In this document: in pieces, positions 23,124 to 35,499 of the stretch
How positions within the stretch are numbered: the first letter of the stretch is position 1
Layout of the letters: every line of letters begins with the position of its first letter
NCBI GenBank assembly: GCA_003116995.1
Contig: BDSL01000071.1
Location: 62,001 to 126,000 of the forward strand
Length of the DNA: 64,000 bases
Direction of reading: 5' to 3'
Source of the DNA: Yamagishiella unicocca
Taxonomy: Eukaryota; Chlorophyta; Chlorophyceae; Chlamydomonadales; Volvocaceae
Notes under the pieces: generated by a model
Databases searched by the model: none
What the model was told of the DNA's origin: nothing
What the model saw: the letters and a program-made list of their open reading frames with translations, nothing else
Program-made: the position numbers and the translations under genes

Positions 23124-26100
23124 ATGTCGAAGCCCGTAGACGTCTTCATTACGGAGGCGGAGTTGGAGGAAGGGCGAAAAGCCAAGGTCCGTTTCATATG
23201 GCCCTGCCCTGATCTTTTCGCTCCAGACACCTGAGAGGGTTTGCCTCTTTGCCTCGCAGAAGACAGCATGCTTAAAAATCGACCGTGCGACGTTGGCCCC
23301 GGTGCATTGCGTTTCCAAGCCGGGCGTCAGGTACTTCGCTCTAACTAGTGGACTCTTGCGCACCGTATCCTTGCTATCAAACGGACGGCTCTCATTTGTT
23401 CGAGGAGATGTTGCCAAATGCCCTGCCTTGCTGATGCGGAAGTGGTCACCGTAAGACACCCCTACCTCTCCTCCACCCTCCTCCACCCAACAGCACCGGC
23501 ACCCTCTTCACCATCTCGGAGCCTCGTCGGACTGGCCGCTACCTAACGGATAAGGAGATGTCCGTCATGTACGATAAATTTGTCGGGCCGGGCAGCTTGA
23601 ATAACGCCGCGGTGCGCCATGAGGTGACGGAGCGAGAGCGGTCTGCAAACATCAGGTGCGCCTCCGTCAGAGTCTGCAGCGCTGGGGCCGTGGTGCTGGT
23701 CCTGCGCTGGGGCCGTGCTGCTGGTCCTGCGCTGGGGCTTGACCTAACAGTTGGGAGCTAGGGACGACGACACGGGCCAGCTACGGTGGCAATGATGACG
23801 AATTAGGGTGCCCCGGACTCAGCGGCGTCAGATGACCACACACAATGACCCTCCCTTGACCCCTGCCTAGCTGCACCCCTACCGTCCATCACCATGTCCC
23901 ACCTCCCCGCGGCCACCTCCAATACCGTTGACGTATTGTTGCCGATACATTTCCAGAGGTATATGAGCGTTGATCAACATCAACAAATACTCAATCCCGG
24001 CCCCTCCGCCCACCCTGCCTGGACCCCTGCCTCCCTCCCCCAGCCCCTGCCACTCCTCCGCGGGAACGGAGTCCCGTGCGCCGTCCATCGACTCGGGCGA
24101 CCGCCACCCGGCGCCCCCTTCCGCCACCCTGGCCCTCGTCATGGCGGCAGCTGGCTGCCCGGTCCAAGCCTCCGAGGTGGAGGAGCGGCTGCAGGAGCGG
24201 GCAGCTACCGCCGCCACGATGAAGTACGTGGCGCCCCGCATCGCGAAGAAGTACGGCATCCAGCAGAGCATCACCCCCGCCAGCGCCCGCGCCGCCGCCG
24301 CGGCGGCGCGCAACTCCGCCGGCCGCGGCGGCCGGCCGCCTCCCGGCTCCCTGGCGGCTGTAGCCGACCGCCTGCAGAGCGGCGCGTCCGCCTCGTCGGA
24401 CGTCCCGGCGGTGGTGTTTGGCAGCGGCCGGCCGCCGCGTCCGCCCTCCGCCGTCTTCAACGCCACCTCCCGGGATAAGGCCCAGCGCACCGGCACGCGC
24501 TTCGTGTACGGCGGCCCCGTCGACGTGCCCGCCCCTGGTAAGTACACCCCGAAGTACGGCGCGATGGACAAGGCGCAACACGCGCCGGTTTGGAGCAAGA
24601 CCGCCGGGGCCCCCCAGCAGGAAGGCGCCGGCGGCTCCAACGCTCCGCAGCACCGGTGGCGGCCGGGTTCAGCGGCTGGGGCCAGCGGCCCCGGAGGCTC
24701 GGGCTCTCGCCCCGCCTCGGCTCCGGCCCAGCGAGCCACCGACGACGACCCATCATCCGCCGCCGCTCACGACCCGCAGGCGCAGCCTCCGGGGGGGCAG
24801 GGGCAGCAGGCTCCAGGGGGGGCTACAGGGCCTCGTCGTACGCTCAGTCGCAGCCAAAGTAGCCAGGGACCGGCGCACCACAAACACATGACGCAGGAGG
24901 CGTTGTCGCAGCTGCAGCAGCGGCACGATGACTTGTTCGTGGGGGCTCACCGGGTGCATCAGAAGAGGCCCGAGTGGCCGCCAGGGTCGCAGCCGTTCAG
25001 GGCGGCGGAGAGGAAGCCGATGTACGAGGAACCCATGGCGAACCACCTGTTCGGGGAGTACTACCGCCAGGGGTACGACAGGTACGACGTGTACGATGGC
25101 GAGGGCGGGCGGGCGGGGCGGGGCGCCGGGGGCAGCAGCACGTGACCCCATTTGATCCTTTCTTGCGAGGCGTCCTTTCCTGTATCCTCTGCCTAAACCC
25201 TAAAACCCCCGGACATCCCCCCCCCCCAAACTCCCCATGCGCAGCCTTACTCGCAAAGCCTCCCGGCCGACCTCCGCCTTCCGTGACCAGACGCAACGGC
25301 AGTGGGAGAAGACGTTGGGCGAGACGGGTCCAGGGGTGGGCCCCGGGTCGTACAACAGGCGGGCGCATCCGGGCACCCACACCGGACGCCACGTGCCCGC
25401 GGGTGAGTGCGTGTATGTGTATGTGCATGTGTATGGGGGGAGGAGCAGAAAAGGGGGCAGAAGAGGGGGGTTAGGGCAGCGGCGGGCTGGGGCGAAACCG
25501 TCGAGGCAGCCCCCGCTTCCCGCCCACATGATGTGCCGGAGGTGGCGGGAGCAGGATGCGAGGGGCCTGGTTTCGGAGCCTCGGCGCTGAGTTGCGCCAG
25601 GCGAGTCGCGCGGCAGCCGGGGCCGCGGCCAAGGTTTGGAAGAGCCGGAATGCGCCTGTGAAAGGGGGCTGTGGAGAAGCCTTGCTTGTCTCTGTTGGCC
25701 CGGCAGGCGGCGAGTCTCTTTTGAGGGCGTGCAGTGCGGTCGCAGAGCTTTTGGAGCGTGAGTGAGGTCGCCGACTAGTCTCGCCGTTACTAAGAGCTCC
25801 TGCGCCCAACCGCGATGCTCCGAAACCAGGCCATCCTTCGCTGACCCAGACGCCCGACTGGAGCCGCACCACCCCGCGCCCCTGCTCGGCGCCGCCAGTA
25901 CGGCCGGTGCCCGCCGCCGCCGTCCACCAGGGCTACTGGGTAAGTGCCCTGCAGCGGGGCCTTATGGGTGTGCGGACGGTCCGCAGCGAGACCCACGGGT
26001 CGGGGACGTGCTTGGGGGAGGGGCCGCGCCGGTAAATGCTTTTGCGTCTTCCAGGTTTTCCCGGCCCTCCTACCACGGACCCAGCGTTAACTTGCCTCAT

Positions 26101-26397
26101 TCCCCCCCCCCGCCCCGTCTGTTTTAAACGGGTTTTCCTCGCATCCACGTGTCTTCCTCGAACCCCCCCCCCCTTCTGCCCGGTCCTCGCTCAGGGCCCC
26201 GACGGCCCCGCCACCGCCCTCTTCCCGGACGAGCCTGACTACAATGAGCTGGTGGCGGTGCGCTTCCTGCAGGTGTGTACGGCACTGCTCCACGTGGGGT
26301 GGTGGATCAGCTACCTGGTGTACGGCCGGGCCTTGCTCCTACCGGTACTCCTTAGATGCCCGTGTTCCCGGCGTCCTACGCCGCTCGTTCTGTTAGG

Positions 26398-26432
<35 letters not shown>

Positions 26433-27346
26433 GCTTTGCTCGCCAGCGCTTTCCCTCCCCCTCAACCCTCACTCACTCGACCCCCCTCCCCCGCTCCTTT
26501 CCTCACCCTCCCCCCCTCCCAGGAGCGTACGACGATACGGGAAGCCGGGCTGCCTCCCCGACGAGCACCTTCCCAGCAGCTCCAGCTGCAGCAGCAGCAG
26601 GCCGTAGCAGCGGCTGCGGCTGCTGCTGCTGCTGCTGCTGCTGCTGCAGGGCCTCCGGCCGCCTCCGGCGCGCCGCCTCCGCCACCGCCTCCGGGGCTTG
26701 CCCCCGAGAGCGGTGTTGAGCAGCGGCCGCTGGTGTACGTGGGACCCGAGCGCTTCGGCACTCTCTCCTCCACGGGCCTGGCCAAAAGGGTGCCCGGGGG
26801 GACGTTCAGCATGGTCACGCGGGAGGGCTCGGTGAGTGTCCGTGTGTGTGGAGGGAGGGGGGAGGCGGGTTGCGCAGGTTCATTGTGTGTTTGGTAGACC
26901 GGGCGGCAGCGCCCGTAATGATGTTCGACACGAAAGCCAATGTTCAACACGATAGCCAATGTTCGGGGGTTCTCTAACAAGAGGGTGCGCATCCATCAGT
27001 GCCAACACGCTTCCAGCGCCATGGCGCCTGCTAGCCGCTGGACCAACCTGCTCGCGCGACGCCTCGCCGCCGAGTACCTACCTCCCGCCCTCCCTCCCTC
27101 CCGCCCTCCCGCCCTCCCGCTCGCCCTGCCGTACACCGTCAGTGCCAAGCCATGCGCGCCATGTCGAATAACAAGATCACGCCGCCCGCCGCCGTGGCGG
27201 TGAAGGCCGCGCAGGACCTCGCGTACGAGTACGACTACTCGCTGGAGGCGCATCACGGCAGGACTCCAGGGTGGACCCTGCCGCCTAACCGAAACGCGCT
27301 GAGTCAGCAGTGGGTGGCAGCCGCCGCGACCGCCTACTTGTCCTGA
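23124..27346 (+). CDS. Sperm-tail PG-rich repeat (SHIPPO-like) protein, probable axonemal microtubule protein
   Basis: Modelled exons: 23124-23186, 23260-23330, 23494-23655, 24044-25141, 25245-25402, 25830-25939, 26195-26272, 26523-26831, 27143-27346; phases agree, 750 aa. After a short N-terminal module (MSKPVDVFITEAELEEGRKA) comes a long disordered exon. It contains a PG-type unit, PGKYTPKYGAMDKA, and a later exon has GPGVGPGSYNRRA. These Pro-Gly-x-Tyr units are typical of STPG/SHIPPO proteins, which bind in or along axonemal microtubules. Exon 8 has Gln and Ala runs encoded by CAG/CTG-type repeats. The C-terminus ends in RTPGWTLPPNRNALSQ. The exon 4 donor is GTGACC; without this splice the frame stops at once. 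Function is inferred from repeats and ciliary neighbours; no single orthologue was recognised. Confidence 0.65.
26120..26164 (-). repeat. Splice-proximal intron repeat, copy 8
   Basis: Minus strand GGTTCGAGGAAGACACGTGG with a second GAGGAAAACCCGTTT, 31 nt before an acceptor of the PG-repeat gene. Confidence 0.65.
26397..26432 (+). repeat. (CTG)n microsatellite in an intron
   Basis: About ten uninterrupted CTG/TGC triplets in intron 7 of the PG-repeat gene. The next exon carries related triplet runs that encode poly-Gln and poly-Ala. Confidence 0.9.
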
Positions 27347-28374
27347 AACACAGAGAAACATGGGGGCGATTGTTGTTGTTGTGGTGGTTGTAGTGGTGGT
27401 GGTTTGTGATGTGTAGGTCGTTGGCGACATAGGGTGGGGCTTGAAGGTCGGAGGGTGCCATGGGGGGAGCTGTGGGGGCGACGGGGCGATGGGCGGGTAC
27501 TGCAGGAGGAGAGGGAAGAGAGGGTGTATACAAACCGTTTTACGCAACGCGACAGGATACGCATCGGGACGGGAAGAGCGGGGGGGAGGTACAGCAGGAG
27601 TGAATGCGGTGCTGCCAAAGAGCGCTGGCCACTCCGCAGGTCAGCACGCATACGAGTGGGAGCTACTGCGGGGTATGGGGGGTTGGACTTGTTGTGGGGG
27701 TGAGGCGAGGTGTTGTTGGAGTCGCGTAGTGGCGGGTGACCGCGTGACGTTGCAGGTCCTCGATGAAAGTGGGAGCGGGTGTTACGGTTTCTAGTTGGAC
27801 ATGGACAAACTCGGACTGTGACGTCCCGTCGGCGTCTTGATTTTTTTTGGACTTCGGAAGCAGGCTTGAGGGGGCAGGAGGCGCGAGCTGGGGATGGCTG
27901 GCGGTGCCGCAACTGGTAGTGCTGGTACCTCCGGTTGCGTTGTCGTGGTGGAGTTACAAGCAGCGATGCTGCAGGTGTTAGGTGTTTAACATGTATAAGG
28001 CCCTGTGCGCTAGTTACTTTGCGACGTCTTGAGCGCAGGCTTCGAACGCCCCGGTTCCTGGCGCGATGGGTACGATGTCGGCTGCAAGTACAGTCGCAGC
28101 ATACCGCGGTGCATACAGCATACTGGAATACATGCCCTATGCAGGCATCCCGACTATTGTATATGCATGTTATCATACTCGAGCTGAGGTGCCGCCTACA
28201 CCTCAGTACTTTTTTTTACGCATCCGTTCCGCACTCGGGACAACCATTAGCATCATATTAACCTCTATCTCGCCAAATCATGTAGTCAATTTGACACCTA
28301 AGGCTCTTTCCGCTCCGTTAGCTTTCGCATCTGCAAATCGGCGAGTCGCGACCTACTAGCTACTACTTTTTACG
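27347..28374. other. 3' UTR and intergenic spacer
   Basis: Holds the 3' UTR of the upstream PG-repeat gene and the promoter of the next one. No exact TGTAA was found. The long minus-strand open frame here (27334-28176) lacks protein-like composition and is not called. Confidence 0.4.
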
Positions 28375-29535
28375 ATGGCTCCAACCAAGATTCGCGACTT
28401 TCTAGCAGCAAAGGCAAGTGCCAAAGCTGGTGTGGGAGACGCCAAGGTTTCAACACCTGCGTGGAAACTCAAGCTTCAATCGCGGACCATTATCCCAACG
28501 ATAGCGCCTACGTCTACGGCAGAACCTCAACATCTGTTTAGTGAAGGGATAGACAGCCACACGCGCACACCAGAGGCTAGCCGAAAACCGGCAGTTGACG
28601 ACGGTCAGAGCTGCGCACAGGACCAAATTGGACAGGCTGGATTGGTGGCAGAGCTGAAGCTTACCCTGATACAGCCGCCGCTTCTACCAAAGCCGGAGCT
28701 CACAAGGTGCGCCCGGCCTAGTCTTGACAATCCTCACCTCTTGGCGGGAATCGGCACCTTCTCTTTCTCTGGCCCATGCGCCCAACTTCTCCGGACCATT
28801 TCAGCGTGATCCCTGCGCGGAGCGTCCCAGCCCGCCCACGCCCCCAGACCTTGCCCACACCCTCAACCTTGTTATCACCCGTATCTCCGTATCCCCATAC
28901 ACAGGCCCAACCCGCCGTCAGACCGCGCGGCCCTCCTTCGGCAGCTCCAAGACCTCCGGGCCACTGGCGCCGGCATGCTCGCTGCTGCAGGCCAGGCGAC
29001 ACAGGCCGACGCGCTTGCTCCGGCGGCCCCGGCCGCATCCAGTTGGCCTCTCCTGTCGCCCGGCGCAATAGCACCCAGTCAGGGGCACATGGCTACGCCC
29101 TCGCTCAGCTCCAGGCAGGGACCCGCACCCGCCTCCACCGGCTTCGCCGGCTTCCCCTCGCACCTGTCGCCCTCGCAAACACCCTCCACGCCTGTGACCC
29201 AGTACGGCAGCCCCGGGCCGGGCGCCTATTGCCGCCGGACGGAGCGCCCTTGCCTCAGCCCGCCGTCCATGGCCGGACTGCGCCAGCAGGAGCTCAAGGA
29301 AACCGGCGGGGGCTTCCTGACCCACTACGCCGACCCACGGGACCTTTCCACGCCGCTGCCGGCGTACGGCGCCGCTGGCGGCAGGCGGTCCGCCGCCAAA
29401 GGGACGCCGGGGGCAGGTGGCGGCGGCGGGGGTAGCACACCGCTGTCGGTGCTGCGGTCCATCCATCGGGTGCAGCAGCTGCAGCGGCTGCAGAGGGAGG
29501 GGGCGCAGCTGTTGGCGGCCATGGATGGGGAATGA
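28375..29535 (+). CDS. Small PG-repeat-like protein, possibly ciliary
   Basis: Two exons, 28375-28706 and 28905-29535, joined in phase 2, encode 320 aa. The N-terminus is MAPTKIRDFLAAKASAKAG; the protein is mostly disordered. It contains one clear PG unit, QYGSPGPGAYCRRTERP, followed by GGGFLTHYADPRDLSTPLPA, a spacing reminiscent of SHIPPO proteins. It ends in a short helix (IHRVQQLQRLQREGAQLLAA). It lies tandemly 1 kb after a larger PG-repeat gene, which may indicate a related role or an ancient split. A minisatellite overlaps its stop codon. No orthologue was recognised. Confidence 0.55.
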
Positions 29536-29650
29536 AGGGGCCATGGATGGGGAATGAAGGGGCCATGGATGGGGGATGAAGGGGCCATGGATGCGGAATG
29601 AAGGGGCCATGGATGGGGGATGAAGGGGCCATGGGTAGGGAATGACGGGG
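29520..29650 (+). repeat. 22-bp minisatellite overlapping the stop codon of the small PG-repeat gene
   Basis: Five to six copies of a unit ATGGATGGGGAATGAAGGGG plus CC. The first copy supplies the last codons (Met-Asp-Gly-Glu) and the TGA; the rest lies in the 3' UTR. Confidence 0.85.
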
Positions 29651-31684
29651 CCAGGGGGGCGGCGCAGAGGGTGTGGAGGACGGGCCCGAGCCGACGTCAG
29701 GACTGGTGCCCTTGAGGGCCTAGCGGGGGCGACGGGATTGTGTGTTGTACCTCGACCATGGCTTCCTTGTTGCTGCCATGACCCATGAGCTATGCGGGGG
29801 GGGGTGAGTGCGGTCGGGGTTGCAGCCTGAGGGGGGCAGAGAGTCGCTGACGGCGGAGTTGGGCCTGGAGCCAATCGCTACTGCAGCCATGGGGCAGCAA
29901 GGAGGATGCGAGGTGGTCCGTCCGCGCTGTTACCGAGCCGCCCTAGCACAGGTACCGGTATTGTAGTAACCAGGTGCGAAGGCGCGTGCTGGTAGTGGCA
30001 GGGTAGGGCGTTAGGTGCGGGGCAGGCAGCCTGCCTGGAGCCGCCCAGGGTGCCATGCTAGGGTGCCGCACTGCCCCGGCCTCCGCTCGGGCGGAGGGCA
30101 TCCGGCGGAACACAGGCGTTCGGACCCGGGGTTGAGAGTTGGTACAAGGGGTCGTCGTTGTCGTAGTCGCTCTGTCGGCGGTTGCGGGCGGCTCGGCTGC
30201 CATCGTTGCATATCGTGGAGCGCAATCGGCTGCCTCGTGGATGGTTCAGTGGTGGCAAGCTAGGCCGTGCTATAAGGCCTTTTCCAAGTCCCTGGCTGAA
30301 GCCTCTTCAGTGAAGAGGGCCTCACTTCTTGCCGTGGGCATGGCTAGCGTTCTTAACAGAAAATTGTCGCGATTTCAACATCACGGTGGATGGACCACTT
30401 ATGTCGAGTAAATCATTCAGAACGACGGTACGGGCACCAACCACACATATGTCTTTCCTCTGTGTCGTGTGTTACCGAGTTACCAGCAAGGCAAGGCGAG
30501 GCTGCCATACTGCTGATGAAGCTCACACGTCAGTCGAATCTACGACTGATGCCGGTTCGGGCGAGCTGAAGGGCTGTGAGCGGAACTTCCTGACCTGTCC
30601 TCAACAAGCGGCAGCCCCCAGTCACCTTACAGGGGACTTTTGCTTTGCTTATCGGTCATACATTTGTTGTGCTGCGCGAATGTATGTGCTGCGCGATCAG
30701 GACAAAGCGCATTTGGTACAAGATAGTTCGTCGTCTCTCCAAGATGCGTGGCATAGCGCACCCTGCTAGGCATTCTGACTGCGGTGCACGGATGTCACAG
30801 CAACTCAATATATTTGAAGCCGGCTTAAATGTGGTGAGGGCGGCTGATTCCCAAGTTTGGCCAAATTACTAAATCACTATAGAGTGCAAGATTCAGGCAA
30901 TGCTTAAACGCTGAAGGCAGTTAAGCCATTACTTTAATTGAATATCAAAAATAAGACAATTAGGGAGCAAGTTTTGAAAGAACTCCGGCTCGTGACCAGA
31001 CGTCCTAAGACGCTTTGCAGGGCACTTGCGACACATCCCTCTTAATTCCGGCGACGCCAGCCGCAATAATTGTTATTTCCAGGAGAATATTCGTCTTCTT
31101 GATTTGCGCGTCCAATCTGACGCTCATCCAGGCACCGTCGCGCGCAGGTAGGGTGTCCAAGTCCTCCGAGTCGTCTGCCAAGCCGAGCAAGCAATACCAA
31201 TTCCCCCCCAAAGAATAGTATTTAATTGTATAAGGCTCGATGTAATAAATGTCCACGTGCGAAGTGAGGTTACTGTTATCGCTGTCGGGCTCCGACCGGC
31301 TCCGGGACCGAGGGTCCGCATATGCGTTTTCAGCCCATGTGGTCGCTAATGCTTACGAGCCGCCGCCCTGTATTAAGAAGGAAAGACTCGCTGTAACTAA
31401 GAGACATTCTGTTTTCGGCTCCTACCTGCAGTCTAACTGAAGGCCGTCGTTAAACTAGAAATTTCGACGTCTTCGAGGACGGCGGCCGGTAACCTTTCGC
31501 CTGAACTTCATCTCGACTAAGATTCTAACTAAGGCTTTGAATCGAAACCTAAAAGACACCCTTACCTTCGTGGGTGTAGTGTCCCCCCCTCACCCGGTGC
31601 GCCGCGGTCCGTTGCAACAACCCGGACGCGTCACTGACGGTCCTTTCGTCAACAGTATAAGCCACCAATATAGCAACATTGTGT
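29651..31684. other. Intergenic region before the bZIP gene
   Basis: No spliced gene could be supported. An open frame at 30329-30769 has AT-rich, non-repetitive composition without domain features. The region probably includes 3' UTR of the preceding gene and the promoter of the bZIP gene. Confidence 0.4.
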
Positions 31685-33804
31685 ATGCTGCAGCCTTCCA
31701 TTCATTACGAGGTGACACGAGGCGCCTCCTGTCGGCATACCGGTATGATGGGCCACGGCAGCTGGGCCGGTGCCGGGCAGACGGACAGCGATGAGTGTAA
31801 CTCACTTGATGTAGAGAACTGCTACTCGGGCCGTTTTTCTGCCGTGTACGCGGCACCAAGTGGCGACGCCATCACTCCCTGCGCGCCCTGCAGCACCACA
31901 ACCGGGTCTTTGCATGCCGCAATGAACCTCTGCAGCTACGCTGATTCCATTTCGGCGCTGACCGCCTCCGCTGCGGAGCTTGACCGTGAGTCGTGTCGTC
32001 AAGTGCCCTTTTGTATTCACACAAATGCAACAGCGACTGCGCGCAAGCTGTTCTTAGCATTTTCAACGCGTGCCGGACCTGTGCATCTCCCAGCATCTCA
32101 TCCAACCTAGCGCTGAAAGCCCGCTCGATCGCCGCTCTCGGTGCCCACTTGCAGTTCCGGTCCTGTCCGCCCTTCAACAACAGCACCAGCACCAGCAGCT
32201 GCGCTTTCCGGTTTGCGATCGAGCCAATTTACCGGCGCTTTGCTACGACATGCACTCCCAAAGGGCTATGGGCCAGAGCCCTGCGTGGTCAGATGTGGTG
32301 GAGCAGACCTTTCCGGGAAGCCCCGGCCTGGCAGGCCACTTTGTCAACAGCCCACTCGCTGCTCTCAACTGCGGCCCCGCGCCATCTGCTACAGCGCCCG
32401 TGCCTGCCACGAACGGCGTCGGAAGCCATCAGGCGTTGGCCAGCGCCCCGAACTCCGAAACCTCCGAAACCACGCACCTCCTCCAACTGACCCAACTGAG
32501 CCAGCAGCAGCAGCAGTTGCGCCGGACCCTCAACGACCTGCGGGAAGCCTCCCAGGACGCGTACGGTGCAGCAAGCCTCAAGCTGAGGCGGACGAACAGC
32601 GGCACCATGACGCTGAGCGGCGCGCAGCCGCCGCTGGTGATGCCCTGGACCCCGGCCAGCGCTACAGCCGCCACCGCAGCGGCAGTAGCAGCAGCCGGGA
32701 TGTGCAGCGGCCAAGATGCCGCGTACCCCGTCCACGGTTTCACCCCCGGAGGCTACCCGGGACTCAAGCGCCAGGTTGATGAGGAGTTCTACGACCCGCA
32801 GGGCTGCGGCATGGGCCCCACTGGCTACAACCCTGGCGCCGGCTACCATCATCCTGGTGGTGCGAACAACAACAAGAATCGCGATGCGCAGCGGCGGTTC
32901 CGGCAGCGGCAGCGGGTAAGGGGCGCCGTAGATAACGTTGGGGTTCCGCCTGGGGCGCAATTTGGGTTGCTAATTTTGTGTTGCTAATGTTCCGTCCAGC
33001 CGCGAAACTGGCAATGTGCGCGGGCCTGTGTGGTTTCTTCGGTCATCGCCCAGCTAGCTGACCTGGTCGGTCCTGAAAGGCTGTTCGTAATTATGCTCTT
33101 ATGGAGCTTCCAGCTAAAGAATGCCAATGCTTTATACACTAACGCTTGAAAGGAGGCCCCCGAACAGTTACTACCCCGAATAGCTACTACTACTACCCCG
33201 GGCAGATCCCTGAAGAGGGCCCCATCCCCTTCCGCGCTACACTGTAGGTAGTCTGACGCCGTTACCGTCCTCTTGGTTTCCCTCCCCCGACCCCTGCATT
33301 CGTCCTCTGCAACCCACCCCCTCCGCGAGCAGGAGGCATTCTCCACGCTGCAGGCGAAGGTCCGGGAGCAGGAGCTGCAGCTGCATGCGTTGCACCGGGA
33401 GAAGAGGATGGTGGAGCAACATAATGAGGTGAGGCGGGTCCAGGGAGGGCGAGGGGGCAGTTACTGCATGGCGGGTCGGGCGGGAAGTTTTGTTTTACCG
33501 GAGAGTGTGCCTAGCGGCGAGAAGCGTGTTAACCATTGTGTTAGGTGGTGGGGACCGGTCCTAAGAAAATTTGCCAGCAAAGGGTCAATGTGCCTGGTTG
33601 TGCGATCCTAACTACCTTTTTCGACTGCCCTTTCCTACACAGCTGCTTTTGAAACAGCTGCGTAAGTACGAGGAGGAGAAACGGGAGCGGGAGCAGAGGC
33701 CGCCGCAGCAGGCTCCTGCAGATGAGGAGGCTTACCGCACACACTTGTGCTGCCTCTGCAGCAGCGCCGTTTTCCAGCCGCACCGGGAGTTGCTGTCCAA
33801 CTAG
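31685..33804 (+). CDS. bZIP transcription factor
   Basis: Exons 31685-31985, 32155-32915, 33333-33428 and 33643-33804; phases agree, about 439 aa (419 if the ATG at 31745 is used; both are in frame). The middle is Gln/Ala/Gly-rich, as in activation regions. The basic region is NRDAQRRFRQRQR, fitting N-x7-R. Ten residues after that Arg begins the zipper, with Leu, Gln, Leu, Val, Leu at the heptad positions (EAFSTLQAKVREQELQLHAL, then VEQHNELLLKQL). The AQRRFRQRQR wording resembles AP-1-like factors. Introns split the basic region from the zipper and the zipper itself. The C-terminal tail has a Cys cluster (THLCCLCSSAVF). It should bind DNA as a dimer in the nucleus; its targets cannot be told from sequence. 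Confidence 0.85.
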
Positions 33805-34442
33805 AGCAGCTGTCCTAACAAGGCCGATGATGTACACGCTGCAAATCGCGCGATCCCACAGTCATTTTAATGAACGCAGCAGTGCCTGCGTCGTGGCTTC
33901 CGCGCGCTCACGCGTGACGAAGGTGCTTCGCGGCAATATCCGCGGAGGTAGATGCCTCTTGCGCTGAATAACGGCGCGTCAAGCGGGCCCTATCATGTGA
34001 CTCGGTCTTCGTTCAGGTCGCTAGTCCATGTGGAGAGAAACTGAGAGAATATCATGTACGTGTTGCCGCAAAGCGTTATGTGCGTGCGAAACACGCGGGC
34101 ACGCACGCTAGTGCGACGATCGACTGAGCGCGTGGACATGCGCGCGTGATCGTTCGCAGCCCTCATCTGTCATCCTTCCTGCTTTATCATCACCTCCGTA
34201 GCTGCCAGTCGATGTGAAGGATCGTGTCGCTGGCATAGTTCGCACCGCATCCGAAATGGTGGGTGCACGTGTCAGATATATTCATCGTTTGAAAGACGCT
34301 CCGCTCCGTGCGCGACACCCAGCAACGTATCGTCCGGCTTTAAAGTCCCATTTGCAAGACCCAAATGAAGCTGGGTACGCAGCAGGAACGGGCGCTGCCT
34401 GGGTGCAGATAGATATAGAGGGATTGCCGCCTGGCTCCCCCT

Positions 34443-34469
34443 TGCTGCCTTGGCCGAGTGGTTAATGAA
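34443..34469 (+). other. tRNA-Ser/Leu-like 5' half (A-box) without a tRNA body
   Basis: The bases after GCTGCCT read TGGCCGAGTGGTTAA, the usual start of a type II tRNA D-arm and a good pol III A-box. Downstream there is no GGTTCGANTCC B-box, no matching 3' acceptor strand and no regular anticodon arm, so this is a fragment, not a functional tRNA. Confidence 0.35.
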
Positions 34470-35499
34470 GGCCGGGGTACGTTTGCCGTACTCATGGGCA
34501 CGTGTCAAGCTCACGGCCTTCCCTCTCTGACGCCAAGGCTGGAATTGCTGTTTCTGAGGTCCTCCTTTGTCGTTCGCCCATTCGTACTTACTTTTCATAC
34601 TTGCACTGCGCCGCACTCCGGCGGCAGTCGCCGAACCTCGTAGCGGGCGCCTATCTGCCTCGTCAAGCATACCTACCCTAAATGACTGGCGGCGCAACTG
34701 TTTGGCGGTGATGGGGTTTATTGCACTGCTATCGCCCGCGGTGATTGTTTTACGGATGTTGAGGCCGGCCGAGGGCGTACGGCCCTCCGCTGCTAATCCG
34801 GGTGTTCCAGGTGATGATTTCGCACATCGGCGAACGGAGCACTGCATAGCTCCAACTGCACTTGCTTGCGATGGCTGGCCTGCTTGCGTTCCGAACCGTG
34901 TGTAGGCTCTCGGGCGTTGTTTGCAGTGGGAGCGGAAGCCAACCTGTCCCGCTCCAGGGGGGGCCACGAGCTGCTGGCACGTGGTTTTACACCACGGGTT
35001 GCGAAGTGGACAGTAGTGCTTAGGCAGGGCAGCAATAGTGGAATGTGCGGTTGTGGGACTTTCGAGCGGACCCCTTGGTGCGTACTCGGCTTTCTGTTTT
35101 GGATGTTGTGAAGGCTCGAAGTATTAATTACGTCCGCTCCAGGGTACAGGAACCCCGGGGCCTTGAGCCTGGGCGTGGGCGCGTAAGCGTAAGCGTTGCT
35201 GGATATTCGGCGCGCCTTGCCGTACGTACTGTGGCATCCGGCGCGCCGGAGACATGGGATGGGGACTGCCTTGCTATGACTCCATTGTACGATAGGATCT
35301 GGATCCTATGCGCGTTGCGTCTCCGTGATCTGGATCCTCATGGATCCTTGATACGCGGCGGCTTTCCGTTGGCAGGTTGTGCGGAATCACTGCAACAGCG
35401 ATCCCGGGATGCTGGTGGGCCGCTGCGTGAGGGACTGGAGGGGGACCGGTAGGTGGTGTCCCGTCTGTTCCGGGGTGTTGTTTTATGGCCGTGGTAGTA

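Noticed and set aside
27334..28176. 280-aa minus-strand open frame downstream of the PG-repeat gene
   Set aside because: Basic, low-information sequence overlapping the 3' UTR of the plus-strand gene; no acceptor/donor structure.
34443..34520. Functional tRNA gene
   Set aside because: Lacks the B-box, 3' acceptor strand and a regular anticodon loop.
34272..34967. 231-aa minus-strand open frame
   Set aside because: No domain, no repeats, no supporting splice sites, and it lies in AT-richer intergenic DNA.
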